64,000 nt of DNA, taken from contig CM058237.1 of assembly GCA_030180135.1 (NCBI GenBank), positions 103,403,489 through 103,467,488 on the forward strand, in the 5' to 3' direction. Both the position numbers and the translations under genes were made by a program. The notes beneath the pieces were generated by a model. The model was not told where the DNA came from and made no database searches. It saw only the letters and a program-made list of their open reading frames with translations. Below, in pieces: positions 43,313 through 54,058 of this stretch. Each line of letters begins with the position of its first letter. The stretch's first letter is position 1. This DNA comes from Orychophragmus violaceus. Its lineage: Eukaryota; Streptophyta; Magnoliopsida; Brassicales; Brassicaceae.

Positions 43313-45370
43313 TTACATTTCAATGTCTCTAATGCCTACAGCTTCAGTCAGGAACTCGAGCTTAGGTCTTGGGAGTGGCTTTGTCAATGGATCAGCGACG
43401 TTATCATCAGTCTGAACTCGGCTGATCTTGACTTCCTTTCTATTAATGATGTCACGTATCAAGTGAAATCTTCTTAGGACATGCTTGGATTTCTGGTGTG
43501 ATCTTGGTTCCTTTGCCTGAGCTATAGCACCATTGTTATCACAAAACAGTGCCAGAGGCTCAGCCGCATTTGGTATCACACCTAGTTCAATAATGAACTT
43601 TCGTATCCAAACAGCTTCCTTCGCTGCTTCTGAAGCGGCGATATATTCAGCTTCTGTAGTGGAATCAGCAATGGTGTCTTGCTTGGAGCTTCTCCAACTG
43701 ATTGCACCGCCATTCAGACAAAAGATATAACCGGACTGTGACCGGAAATCATCTTGGTCTGTCTGGAAACTTGCGTCCGTGAATCCACTGACTTCAAGCA
43801 CATCACTTCCACCGTACACCAAGAACTTGTCCTTAGTATGTCTTAGATACTTCAGGATATTCTTGACGGCAATCCAGTGGCTTTCACCTGGATTTGACTG
43901 GTACCTACTCGTCATGCTCCATGCATAAGCAACATCAGGACGAGTACAGATCATGGCATACATGATGGATCCTATTGCAGATGCGTAAGGAATATTCTTC
44001 ATGCGCTCAAGCTCAGCAGCCGACGTAGGGCTCTGCTTCTTGCTTAGCGTTGTGCCATGTACCATTGGTGTGAAGCCTTTCTTGGAATCTTCCATGCTGA
44101 ATCTATGCAGGACTTTGTCAATGTATGAGTCTTGACACAAGCCTATCAGCCTTTTAGATCTATCCCGGTAGATCCGGATTCCAAGAACGTATGCGGCTTC
44201 ACCCATGTCTTTCATGGAAAAACAACTTCCAAGCCAGTCCTTTACGGACTTCAGCATTGGTACGTCGTTTCCGAGAAGGAGTATGTCATCGACATACAGA
44301 ATAAGAAATACTATCTTGCTCCCACTAGTTTTCTTATACACGCATTGTTCTTCTTCGTTTCTGATGAAGTCAAATTGCTTGATCGCTTCATCAAAACGAA
44401 GATTCCAGCTCCTCGATGCTTGCTTCAATCCATAAATGGATTTATGAAGCTTGCATACTTTCCCAGCATTCTTTGGATCTATGTAACCGTCAGGTTGTGT
44501 CATATACACATCCTCTTCCAGAATGCCATTCAGGAAGGCGGTTTTCACGTCCATCTGCCAAATTTCATAATCATGAAAAGCTGCAGTTGCTAGTAGAATC
44601 CGAATAGATTTCATCATAGCCACTGGGGAATTGGTTTCATCATAATCCACACCTTGAACTTGATAAGAAAAACCTTTTGCCACCAACCTGGCTTTATAAA
44701 TCTGGACATTTCCATCCACGTCAATCTTCTTCTTGAAGATCCATTTGCACTCGATGGCTTTTACACCAGCGGGTAAGTCAACCAACGAAAACACTTGGTT
44801 GACCGACATGGATTCCATTTCGGAATCAGTGGCCTTACGCCACTTAGAGGAATCTGGGCCCATCATGGCTTGATTGAAGTTCGATGGTTCATCACCATCA
44901 ATGATCAGAAGATCATGACAGTTAGTCACGAGGAATCCTTGATATCTCTCGGGTTCGTGACGGATCCTTCCGGATCTTCGAACTTCAGGTACTACAGGTT
45001 CAGGCTCTACAATTTCTTGTAGGTCCTCCTGCTGCTCTTCCTCATTAGGTTGAGCAGTATCCTGTTCATCTTGAATTTCTTCAAGCAGTACCTTACTCCC
45101 ACTGTTTTTCTTAGAGAGAAACTCCCTCTCAAGAAAATTACAATCCCGGGCAACAAAGATCTTGTTCTCGGATCGTAGGTAGAAGTAATAAGCCTTGGTT
45201 TCCTTCGGATAACCAATGAAGTAGCATTTGTCAGACTTTGGTGTAAGCTTGTCAGAGATCAATCTCTTAACATAGGCTTCACAACCCCAAATTCTAAGAT
45301 AAGACAGCACTGGAGCTTCCCCAGTCCATAATTCATATGGTGTCTTAGCTACTGCTTTTGATGGCGCTCT
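43313..45370 (-). pseudogene. Copia pol C-terminal half (element 3, split by element 4)
   Basis: The frame encodes the end of integrase (APSKAVAKTPYELWTGEAPV), the connection region, reverse transcriptase with LYVDDILLLG, and RNase H with DSTTEAEYIAAS, ending in ADPLTKPLPRPK. It joins the part at 60538-62462 across the insertion. Changes from the sister copies include VAKGFSYQVQGVDYDETNSP, where others have VAKGFKQVHGVDYDETYSP: one extra residue and the loss of a conserved Tyr. The apparent ATG at 45427 lies in antisense LTR sequence and is not a real start. Confidence 0.88.
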
Positions 45371-46043
45371 TGTTGGAATTGTGTCCAGTAATCTCGGTAC
45401 TGTCTCTAGAAAGTAAGAGCATGTCAATGATCAGACATGAGTCATATAATACTGGGGGTCATGATGGCTTGCTAGAGTCCGCTCATGATCTATAAGTCTT
45501 GGACTTATTGCCATTATTATATGATCCCATATGGGTCACACGCCTAAGCTAACAGGAAAATGTGTAGGAACGGTTTAGCAGAAGTACAGTAAAAGTGCTA
45601 GGCATTTACTGTACTTAGAGAGAATAAAAGGTTTAGCCACTGTGCATCGATCGATGCATAAGGTGCAACGATCGATGCAGTGCGCAAACACCGACGAGTT
45701 AATTGGTATTTGGGCCAAATGGCCCAAACGGAACAGGACGAGTTTTGTGTCATAAAACTCGAGTTTCAGACTGATTAACCCTAAGACTTGAGCCGTAAAC
45801 TCTCTCTCTCTGCGCCGATTTCCCCTGGTGGTCTAGCAGCTGTTTCCTGTGAAAGCGTGTGTGAACCTTTGGAGGATTCATTCCTCGGTGTTTCTCTGAT
45901 CTCAGACATACCATCTTCTTCCGCTGCAATAACAGGTATAAGGTGAGATCATCATTTGTTTGTATTCTGAGAAGAACCTAGATCGCATGTTTAGGATAAT
46001 CTGAATCTGGAATTGAATCAGGATTAATCTAAACGTTCCAACA
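45371..46043 (+). mobile_element. 5' LTR of Copia element 4
   Basis: It runs TGTTGGAATTG...GTTCCAACA, 673 bp. It contains the palindrome pair 45643-45679 and a splice donor CAG|GTATAAGG (GT at 45936). Confidence 0.93.
45643..45679. repeat. Palindrome pair TGCATCGATCGATGCA / TGCAACGATCGATGCA
   Basis: A perfect 16-bp palindrome (45643-45658) and a one-mismatch relative (45664-45679) lie 21 bp apart. The 3' LTR has the same pair at 60137-60173. It occupies the LTR position of the TGTCGATCGACA pair in element 2 but has a different sequence. Confidence 0.93.
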
Positions 46044-47602
46044 GTGGTATCAGAGCTTTAGGTTCTGGTTTTTCTTGTTTAGATTCTTGTTTAGGATTGT
46101 TTAAAGAGGTGTTTTTGAATCAATCTACTGATAAGATTAAAACACTTAAGAAACAAGAATTGAATCCTAAACAAACTGTTTAAAAATCGCATGACCAAAC
46201 TATATTGATTTGGTATGTGATCTAAACTGATTTTGCATCGACTGAGATCGCATTGCATCGATCGATGCAATGCAAGGATCGATCGTTGCAGTCGCGAGAG
46301 ATTGACCGCGATCGCATGGATCGTTCAAACGATCGCATGGATCTCACGAGAATCTCTCGGCCAAACCTGATAACCGTTCGTGCACACGTGAGAGCATCGA
46401 TCGATGCAGGATCGATGAACGATCGTTGCAGGATCGATGCTGTGAGCATCGATCGATGCGATTAGGGTTTTGGCTCGGTTTAATTTAATTAAAATTAAAC
46501 GTCTCGGTTTAATAAACAGATTTAATAATTTTATTAAGTCTGGTTAAACCGGGATAAGAAATCCAATGTCGAAAGAAATATTGGATTTAGTGCCTAAACC
46601 AGGAATTTCTAATTTGATTTGGTTGGACCAAATAAATTGAGAAATTCCGGTTTAGTAAATAACCGGTTGACAATTGTGGTCATCGTAGTAATTGAAACTT
46701 GGTTAAACCAGTTTTAATGAACCAGACCGGTTATGTCAATTAATTGGACAATTGGGTCATGTCTTGGACATGGACCAATTCTTGGGCCTCGGGCCAAGAA
46801 GTTAAAACAATTGGGCCAATTATTTGAGTCTTTCTTCAGATTTAATTTAAAATTTATTTTATAAAGTTATTAAAAATCGATTTTAAATTAAAAGTTTCCG
46901 AAATTTTGAAATTAGAAAGTTTCTTAAAAGAAGTTTCTGGATTTGCGGGTTTTGGATTTTAAGAAATTTCTAAAGTTAGAAAGTTTCCGTTTTTAGAAAG
47001 TTTCCAATTTTAGAAAGTTTCCAAAAATAGTAGGTTTCCAAAAATGGAAAGTTTCCCGAAATAGTAATCTTCTATTTTGGGAATGAATTTTAATAAACCT
47101 ACGAACCTCAAATAATATCAAGCGTTGGATGTCTTGTCCAGGCTATGTCAGCTGTCAAAGCCCATTCAATTGCATTCATGGCCTTACAGTGTGAGGATGT
47201 CTGTTTTTGCGTGGGTAAGACAGTTTGTGATTCATAAATGTCATTGGGAGTCCCAGACATTAATGATTACATGACTGTATAGTCTGGTTTTCTTGACTAG
47301 GCCATCGGGAGTCCCGGGCCTTGAGACATCAGAGTGGATTGGGCCTCGGGCCCAGATTCACAACCAAGAGTTATATCACGGATATAATTAGCCGATATAG
47401 GGCTTACCGATATAAGCTAAGGTTGGGTGACGGCCAGTGGCCCACTTTAATCTTAGTTATATGTGGATCTTGGAATCATTATATTCTATTGAGGGTAACT
47501 TAGGTTATTGAATATAATGCGTGATTAATCATATTAAATTTTAATACGAGATTAGTCATTTTGAACATAATAACTAATAACCTTTTTATTTATATATTTC
47601 AG
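45936..47602 (+). other. Candidate leader intron of Copia element 4
   Basis: The donor CAG|GTATAAG in U5 and the acceptor TATATATTTCAG, two bases before the gag ATG, define 1667 nt. The PBS and the palindrome cluster lie inside. Inferred from site conservation among copies. Confidence 0.45.
46045..46056 (+). other. Primer-binding site for initiator Met tRNA (element 4)
   Basis: TGGTATCAGAGC begins one base after the LTR end. Confidence 0.93.
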
Positions 47603-47604
47603 AT
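46057..47604 (+). mobile_element. Leader of Copia element 4 with palindrome cluster
   Basis: 1.55 kb without a gene. From 46240 to 46460 there are at least five GATCGATC-type dyads, including ATTGCATCGATCGATGCAAT (46252-46271) and GCATCGATCGATGC at 46394 and 46446. AT-rich GAAAGTTTC repeats follow (46900-47060). The last kilobase is nearly identical to the leader of element 5. Confidence 0.75.
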
Positions 47605-50600
47605 ATGACTACTACAAGCACACAAAACACATTCTCGATCCGGTCTGTTCTCGAGAAGGAGAAGCTGACTGGAACGAACTTCCTGACATGGTCAAGGAAC
47701 TTGAGGCTGGTCCTCAAGCAGGAGAAGAAGGATTATGTCCTTCGAGATCCCCTCCCCGAGAGGCCTCTTGCCAATGCTGCCAGGACTCTGCACAATGCTT
47801 GGGAAAAGCATTCGTCAGATGAAAATGATGTTTATTGCCTGATGTTGGTGACAATGACTCCTGAGCTGCAAAAACAGTTCGAAAGTGTATTGTCTCCAAT
47901 CGAGATCATGGCAAGCCTGAAATCGCTTTTTCAGGAGCAGGCTAGGACCGAGAGGTTCCAGACAGTCAAGAACCTCTTGGACTGTAAGTTGGCTGCGAAT
48001 GCGGCAGTGAGTCCTCATGTCTTGAAGATGATGGGTTATCTCGATCATCTTCAGAAACTCGACTGCCCAATCAGCCAGGAACTTGCCTGCGACATCATTC
48101 TGCAGTCTTTACCTGCAAGCTATGATCAGTTCATTCTGAACTTTAACATGCATGGCTTGAGTAAGACACTACCTGAGCTTCACGGAATGCTCAAGACTGC
48201 AGAGCCCAACTTGAGGAAAACCGCCAAGGACCCCAATGTGCTTATGGTGCAAAAGGGCAAGGGGTTTAAGAAATCCTCTGCTAAGGATAAGGGAGCAGCC
48301 AAGGCTGTCCATGTCGCGGACAAGGACACGCCAAAGCCCAAGCCCAAGTCCAAGGCTGGGCCAACTGACATGTGCAGGTTCTGCAAAGAACTGGGGCATT
48401 GGAGAAGAGATTGTAAGAAATTCCAGGAAGGTCTAAAGGAATTGAAGAAGAAGACTTTCGAGACTTCTTCATCAGGTATTTTTGTTATAGAAGTTAATAC
48501 AACTACTTCTGATAATACCTCATGGGTCATGGATACTGGTTGTGGGGCTCATATTTGTACTAATATGCAGGCACTCAGCAACAGTAGAAGGCTGAAGCAA
48601 GGACAAGTGGAGCTACGAGTTGGGAATGGAGCGAAAGTTTCAGCACTAGCTGTAGGCACATACTTGTTGTCTTTACCTTCGGGATTGATTTTAGAACTGA
48701 ATAATTGTTATTTTGTACCTGCTATAAGCAGAAATATTATTTCAATTTCTTTGTTGGATTTGGAAGGTTATGATTTTTCAGTTAAGAATAAATTATGTTC
48801 CTTCAATCGCAACAATTTGTTCTATGGTTCTGCCCCTCTTACGAATGGGCTTTACATACTCGATCAATCCGCGCCAATTTATAACATTAATACAAAACGG
48901 TTTAAACCTAATGAGGAAAACCGAACGTTTCTATGGCATTGTCGTTTAGGGCACATCAGCGAGAAACGCATCAAGAGGCTCCATTCGAATGGACTTCTTG
49001 GCTCATTTGACTTTGAGTCATGTGAGAAATGCGAATCATGCTTGATGGGCAAAATGACACGGGCCCCCTTTAATAAACCTAACGAGAGGGCCAGTGACTT
49101 ATTGGGCCTGATACACACTGATGTGTGTGGCCCAATGTCCACAAATGCAAGAGGAAACTATCAGTACTTCATTACCTTCACTGATGATTTCAGTAGGTAT
49201 GGATATGTTTATTTGATGAAACATAAGTCTGAATCTTTTGAGAAGTTCAGAGAATTCCAAAATGAAGTACAGAACCAACTTGGCAAAAGCATTAAGGCTC
49301 TTCGGTCCGACCGAGGAGGAGAATACTTAAGCCAAGAATTCAGTGATCATCTGAGAGAGTGTGGGATTGTATCCCAACTCACTCCTCCTGGAACGCCACA
49401 ATGGAATGGTGTATCTGAGAGGAGAAATCGGACCTTATTGGATATGGTTCGGTCTATGATGAGTCACACAGACCTTCCAATATCCCTTTGGGGATATGCT
49501 CTGCTAACAGCAGTGTTCACTCTAAATAGAGCGCCATCAAAAACAGTGGCAAAGACACCATATGAATTATGGACTGGAGAAGCTCCAGTGCTGTCTTATC
49601 TCAGAATTTGGGGTTGTGAAGCCTATGTCAAGAGATTGATCTCAGACAAGCTTACACCGAAATCTGACAAATGCTACTTCATTGGTTATCCACGAGAAAC
49701 CAAGGCTTATTACTTCTATCTACGTTCCGAGAACAAGATCTTTGTTGCCCGGGATTGTAACTTTCTTGAGAGGGAGTTTCTCTCTAAGAAAGACAGTGGG
49801 AGTAAGGTACTGCTTGAAGAAATTCAAGATGAACAGGATACTGCTCAACCTAATGAGGAAGAGCAGCAGGAGGACCTACAAGAAATTGTAGAGCCTGAAC
49901 CTGTAGTACCTGAAGTTCGAAGATCCGGGAGGATCCGTCACGAACCCGAGAGATATCAAGGATTCCTCGTGACTAACTGTCATGATCTTCTGATCATTGA
50001 TGGTGATGAACCATCGAACTTCAATCAAGCCATGATGGGCCCAGATTCCTCTAAGTGGCGCAAGGCCACTGATTCCGAAATGGACTCCATGTCGGTCAAC
50101 CAAGTATTTTCGTTGGTTGACTTACCCGCTGGTGTAAAAGCCATCGAGTGCAAATGGATCTTCAAGAAGAAGATTGACGTGGATGGAAATGTCCAGATTT
50201 ATAAAGCCAGGTTGGTGGCAAAAGGTTTCAGACAAGTTCACGGTGTGGACTACGATGAAACCTATTCACCGGTGGCTATGATGAAATCTATTCGGATTCT
50301 ACTAGCAACTGCAGCTTTTCATGATTATGAAATTTGGCAGATGGACGTGAAAACCGCCTTCCTGAATGGTATTCTGGAAGAGGATGTGTATATGACACAA
50401 CCTGACGGTTACATAGATCCGAAGAATGCTGGGAAAGTATGCAAGCTTCATAAATCCATTTATGGACTGAAGCAAGCATCGAGGAGCTGGAATCTTCGTT
50501 TTGATGAAGCGATCAAGCAATTTGACTTCATCAGAAACGAAGAAGAACAATGCGTGTATAAGAAATCTAGTGGGAGCAAGATTGTATTTCTTATTCTGTA

Positions 50601-51582
50601 TGTCGATGACATACTGCTTCTCGGAAACGACGTTCCAATGCTGAAGTCTGTAAAGGACTGGCTTGGAAGTTGTTTTTCCATGAAAGACATGGGTGAAGCC
50701 GCATACGTTCTTGGAATTAGGATCTATCGGGATAGACCTAAGAGGCTGATAGGCTTGTGTCAAGACTCATACATTGACAAAGTCCTACAAAGATTCAGCA
50801 TGAAAGATTCCAAGAAGGGCTTCACGCCAATGGTACATGGCACAACGCTAAGCAAGAAGCAAAGCCCCACGTCGGCTGCTGAGCTTGAGCGCATGAAGAA
50901 CATTCCTTATGCATCTGCAATAGGATCTGTCATGTATGCCATGATCTGTACTCGTCCTGATGTTGCTTATGCATTGAGCATGACGAGTAGATACCAGTCA
51001 AATCCAGGTGAAAACCATTGGATTGCCGTAAAGAATATCTTGAAGTATCTAAGACATACTAAGGATAAATTCTTGGTGTACGGTGGAAGTGATGTGCTTA
51101 AAGTCAGTGGATTCACGGACGCAAGTTTCCAGACAGACACAGATGATTTCCGGTCACAGTACGGTTATGTCTTTTGTCTGAATGGCGGTGCAGTAAGTTG
51201 GAGAAGCTCCAAGCAGGACACCGTTGCTGATTCCACTACAGAAGCTGAATATATCGCCGCATCAGAAGCGGCGAAGGAAGCTGTTTGGATACGAAAGTTC
51301 ATTATGGAACTAGGTGTGATACCAGATGCGGCTGAGCCTCTGGCACTGTTTTGTGACAACAATGGTGCTATAGCTCAGGCAAAGGAACCAAGATCACACC
51401 AGAAATCCAAGCATGTTCAAAGAAGATATCACTTGATACGTGACATCATTAATAGAAAGGAAGTCAAGATCAGCCGAGTTCCGACAGATGAAAATGTCGC
51501 TGATCCGTTGACAAAGCCACTCCCAAGGCCTAAGCTCGAGTTCCTGACTGAAGCTGTAGGCATTAGAAACATTGAAATGTAA
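47605..51582 (+). CDS. Copia gag-pol polyprotein, intact (element 4)
   Basis: A full frame of 1325 codons starts MTTTSTQNTFSIRSVLEKEK. Gag ends in the zinc knuckle CRFCKELGHWRRDC (about 256). The protease motif is WVMDTGCGAH (about 310). The integrase finger (HCRLGH, CEKCESC, about 443-480) and the catalytic D, D, E in HTDVCGPM, SDRGGEYLS and NGVSERRN follow. Then come the connection region, reverse transcriptase with LYVDDILLLG (about 998) and RNase H with FTDASFQTDTDD and DSTTEAEYIAAS, ending ADPLTKPLPRPK. No stop or shift is visible. One oddity is DFRSQYGYVFCLNGG, where sister copies have SQSGY; loss of this conserved Ser could weaken RNase H. The Copia lineage cannot be fixed without a tree. 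Confidence 0.95.
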   Translation: MTTTSTQNTFSIRSVLEKEKLTGTNFLTWSRNLRLVLKQEKKDYVLRDPLPERPLANAARTLHNAWEKHSSDENDVYCLMLVTMTPELQKQFESVLSPIEIMASLKSLFQEQARTERFQTVKNLLDCKLAANAAVSPHVLKMMGYLDHLQKLDCPISQELACDIILQSLPASYDQFILNFNMHGLSKTLPELHGMLKTAEPNLRKTAKDPNVLMVQKGKGFKKSSAKDKGAAKAVHVADKDTPKPKPKSKAGPTDMCRFCKELGHWRRDCKKFQEGLKELKKKTFETSSSGIFVIEVNTTTSDNTSWVMDTGCGAHICTNMQALSNSRRLKQGQVELRVGNGAKVSALAVGTYLLSLPSGLILELNNCYFVPAISRNIISISLLDLEGYDFSVKNKLCSFNRNNLFYGSAPLTNGLYILDQSAPIYNINTKRFKPNEENRTFLWHCRLGHISEKRIKRLHSNGLLGSFDFESCEKCESCLMGKMTRAPFNKPNERASDLLGLIHTDVCGPMSTNARGNYQYFITFTDDFSRYGYVYLMKHKSESFEKFREFQNEVQNQLGKSIKALRSDRGGEYLSQEFSDHLRECGIVSQLTPPGTPQWNGVSERRNRTLLDMVRSMMSHTDLPISLWGYALLTAVFTLNRAPSKTVAKTPYELWTGEAPVLSYLRIWGCEAYVKRLISDKLTPKSDKCYFIGYPRETKAYYFYLRSENKIFVARDCNFLEREFLSKKDSGSKVLLEEIQDEQDTAQPNEEEQQEDLQEIVEPEPVVPEVRRSGRIRHEPERYQGFLVTNCHDLLIIDGDEPSNFNQAMMGPDSSKWRKATDSEMDSMSVNQVFSLVDLPAGVKAIECKWIFKKKIDVDGNVQIYKARLVAKGFRQVHGVDYDETYSPVAMMKSIRILLATAAFHDYEIWQMDVKTAFLNGILEEDVYMTQPDGYIDPKNAGKVCKLHKSIYGLKQASRSWNLRFDEAIKQFDFIRNEEEQCVYKKSSGSKIVFLILYVDDILLLGNDVPMLKSVKDWLGSCFSMKDMGEAAYVLGIRIYRDRPKRLIGLCQDSYIDKVLQRFSMKDSKKGFTPMVHGTTLSKKQSPTSAAELERMKNIPYASAIGSVMYAMICTRPDVAYALSMTSRYQSNPGENHWIAVKNILKYLRHTKDKFLVYGGSDVLKVSGFTDASFQTDTDDFRSQYGYVFCLNGGAVSWRSSKQDTVADSTTEAEYIAASEAAKEAVWIRKFIMELGVIPDAAEPLALFCDNNGAIAQAKEPRSHQKSKHVQRRYHLIRDIINRKEVKISRVPTDENVADPLTKPLPRPKLEFLTEAVGIRNIEM

Positions 51583-51701
51583 TCTAAATTTGAGTGGGAG
51601 TTTTGTGAGCTTTATTTTAGTTATTTGATATGTTCTTGTAAAACATTATTTTATGTTTTAATGAAATTATTATTTCAAGATTATTTTAACTGTGATGAAA
51701 T

Positions 51702-52339
51702 TGTTGGAATTGTGTCCAGTAATCTCGGTACTGTCTCTAGAAAGTAAGAGTATGTCAAAGATCAGACATAAGTCATATAATACTGGGGATCATGATGGCT
51801 TGCTAGAGTCCGCTCATGATCTATAAGTCTTGGACTTATTGCCTTTATTATATGATCCCATATGGGTCACACGCCTAAGCTAACAGGAAAATGTGTTGGA
51901 ACGGCTTAGCAGAAGTACAACAAAAGTGCCAGGCATTTGTCGTACTAAGAGAGAAAGATTAATGGGTCTGATTAAATGGGATTTAATCAGATTGGTGTTT
52001 TGGGCCCATAAGCCCAAAAGGGAAAGAGAAGGCTTTTAATAAACTAAAAGCCAAATCTCTTTCTCTGAACCCTAGCCCCCAGCGCCGATTTTCTTCTCTC
52101 CCTGCGCCTCCCATCAACTCGGTCTAGCAGCCGTTTTCTGTGATCGCGTGTGTGAACCTTTGGAGGATTCATCCCTCGGTGTATCTCTCTGATCTCTGAC
52201 CTGTTCTATTCCTTCCGCTGCAACAAACAGGTAAAAGGTGAGATCATCTAATGTTTCTAATCAAGAGAACCTAGATCTGTATGTTTAGGTTGATATGAAT
52301 CTGTGAATTACATCAGGATCAACTAAACGAGTTCCTACA
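51702..52339 (+). mobile_element. 5' LTR of Copia element 5
   Basis: It runs TGTTGGAATTG...GTTCCTACA, 638 bp, and appears identical to 58487-59124. The palindrome CTGATTAAAT-GGG-ATTTAATCAG is at 51968-51990 and a splice donor CAG|GTAAAAGG has its GT at 52231. Confidence 0.93.
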
Positions 52340-54056
52340 GTGGTATCAGAGCCATTGGTTCTTAGGATTTCTTGTTTTAGATTCATGTTTAGGTTGTTTG
52401 ATCTGTTTAGAAGTGTTTTGAATCCATTACTGATAAGAAAAACACTTAAGAATCAGAATTAAAATCTAAACACATTAATCGGATCACAAACAAGCTATAT
52501 GACTTGTTGTTGTGATCGGCCGATGGCTTGAATGCATGGATCGATCATGGATCGATCGCATGATCAGCCGATCGACCGTGAGTGCAACGATGGCCGATCG
52601 CTTGCGTGAGAGGATAAGCAAGCGATCATGTGGATTGATCGAACGCGTCGGTTGGACCGAGCTACGATCGTCCCATGATGGTCTCGGCATCGTCCCGGAC
52701 GATCGCGTGGAGAAGGGCCGAGGATCGCATGGATCGAGCAATGGCCGATCGCATGGATCGCCTCTCGTCCCGCCTGCATCGTCCCACGATCGTCCCGCCT
52801 GACCCGAGCTCGTCCCGACCGTCCCGCGTCCCATTCCGTTGCGATCGTCCGATGCGGCTGCCCGGGTGTAGCCGCGATCGTTTCAAAACCCTAATGGGCC
52901 GGTTCGATTTCGGTTCGTTTTGGCGGTTCGGTTCAAAACTTAATTAAAATTGATTCGTTCTGGTTTAATAAACAGATTTAATAATTTTATTAAATCTGGT
53001 TAAACCGGGATAAGAAATCCAATGTCGAAAGAATTATTGGATTTAGTGCCTAAACCAGGAATTTCTAATTTGATTTGGTTGGACCAAATAAATTGAGAAA
53101 TTCCGGTTTAGTAAATAACCGGTTGACAATTGTGGTCATCGTAGTAATTAAAACTTGGTTAGACCAGTTTTAATGAACCAGACCGGTTATGTCAATTAAT
53201 TGGACAATTGGGTCATGTCTTGGACATGGACCAATTCTTGGGCCTCGGGCCAAGAAGTTAAAACAATTGGGCCAATTATTTGAGTCTTTCTTCAGATTAA
53301 TTTAAAATCTATTTTATAAAATTATAAAGTCGTTTTTAAATTAAAGTTTCCGAAATTTTGAAATTAGAAAGTTTCTTAAAATAGAAGTTTCTGAATTTGC
53401 GGGTTTTGGATTTTAAGAAATTTCTAAAGTTAGAAAGTTTCCGTTTTTAGAAAGTTTCCAATTTTAGAAAGTTTCCAAAAAATAGTAGGTTTCCAAAAAT
53501 GGAAAGTTTCCCGAAATAGTAATCTTCTATTTTGGGAATGATTTTTAAATAAACCTACGAACCTCAAATAATATCAAGCGTTGGATGTCTTGTCCGGGCT
53601 ATGTCAGCTGTCAAAGCCCATTCAATTGCATTCATGGCCTTACAGTGTGAGGATGTCTGCTTTTGCGTGGGTAAGACAGTTTGTGATTCATAAATGTCAT
53701 TGGGAGTCCCAGACATTAATGATTACATGACTGTATAGTCTGGTTTTCTTGACTAGGCCATCGGGAGTCCCGGGCCTTGAGACATCAGAGTGGATTGGGC
53801 CTCGGGCCCAGATTCACAACCAAGAGTTATATCACGGATATAATTAGCCGATATAGGGCTTACCGATATAAGCTAAGATTGGGTGACGGCCAGTGGCCCA
53901 CTTTAATCTTAGTTATATGTGGATCTTGGAATCATTATATTCTATTGAGGGTAACTGATGTTATTGAATATAATGCATGATTAATCATATTATATTTTAA
54001 TACGAGATTAATCATATTGAACATATTAACTAAAATCCTTTTATCTTATATTTCAG
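52231..54056 (+). other. Candidate leader intron of Copia element 5
   Basis: The donor CAG|GTAAAAGG and the acceptor CTTATATTTCAG, two bases before the gag ATG (54059), bound 1826 nt. Same architecture as elements 2 and 4. Confidence 0.45.
52341..52352 (+). other. Primer-binding site for initiator Met tRNA (element 5)
   Basis: TGGTATCAGAGC begins one base after the LTR end GTTCCTACA. Confidence 0.93.
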
Positions 54057-54058
54057 TT
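52353..54058 (+). mobile_element. Leader of Copia element 5
   Basis: 1.7 kb without a supported gene. 52510-52880 is dense in GATCG, CGATCG and CGTCCC repeats (for example GGATCGATCATGGATCGATCG near 52539). Small frames on both strands there are artefacts of this composition. From about 52960 it follows the leader of element 4 almost base for base. Confidence 0.72.

Larger units (their letters stand above)
41829..45370 (-). mobile_element. Copia element 3, 3' half (minus strand)
   Basis: This holds the 3' LTR (41829-42466), purine tract, conserved 3' tail and the pol C-terminal half. The coding sequence stops inside integrase at 45370, where element 4 has inserted. It resumes at 60538 with the same five bases, GCTCT, repeated on both sides. 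The 5' LTR lies beyond the window edge. Confidence 0.88.

Noticed and set aside
45371..45427. Apparent start of a 704-codon Copia frame
   Set aside because: The ATG is in antisense LTR sequence of element 4; the true coding sequence is an interrupted integrase that continues at 60538.
54017..54058. Upstream ATG extending Gag of element 5 (and the same in element 3 at 62504)
   Set aside because: The extension crosses the conserved pyrimidine-AG acceptor, and the other copies start at the ATG after it.
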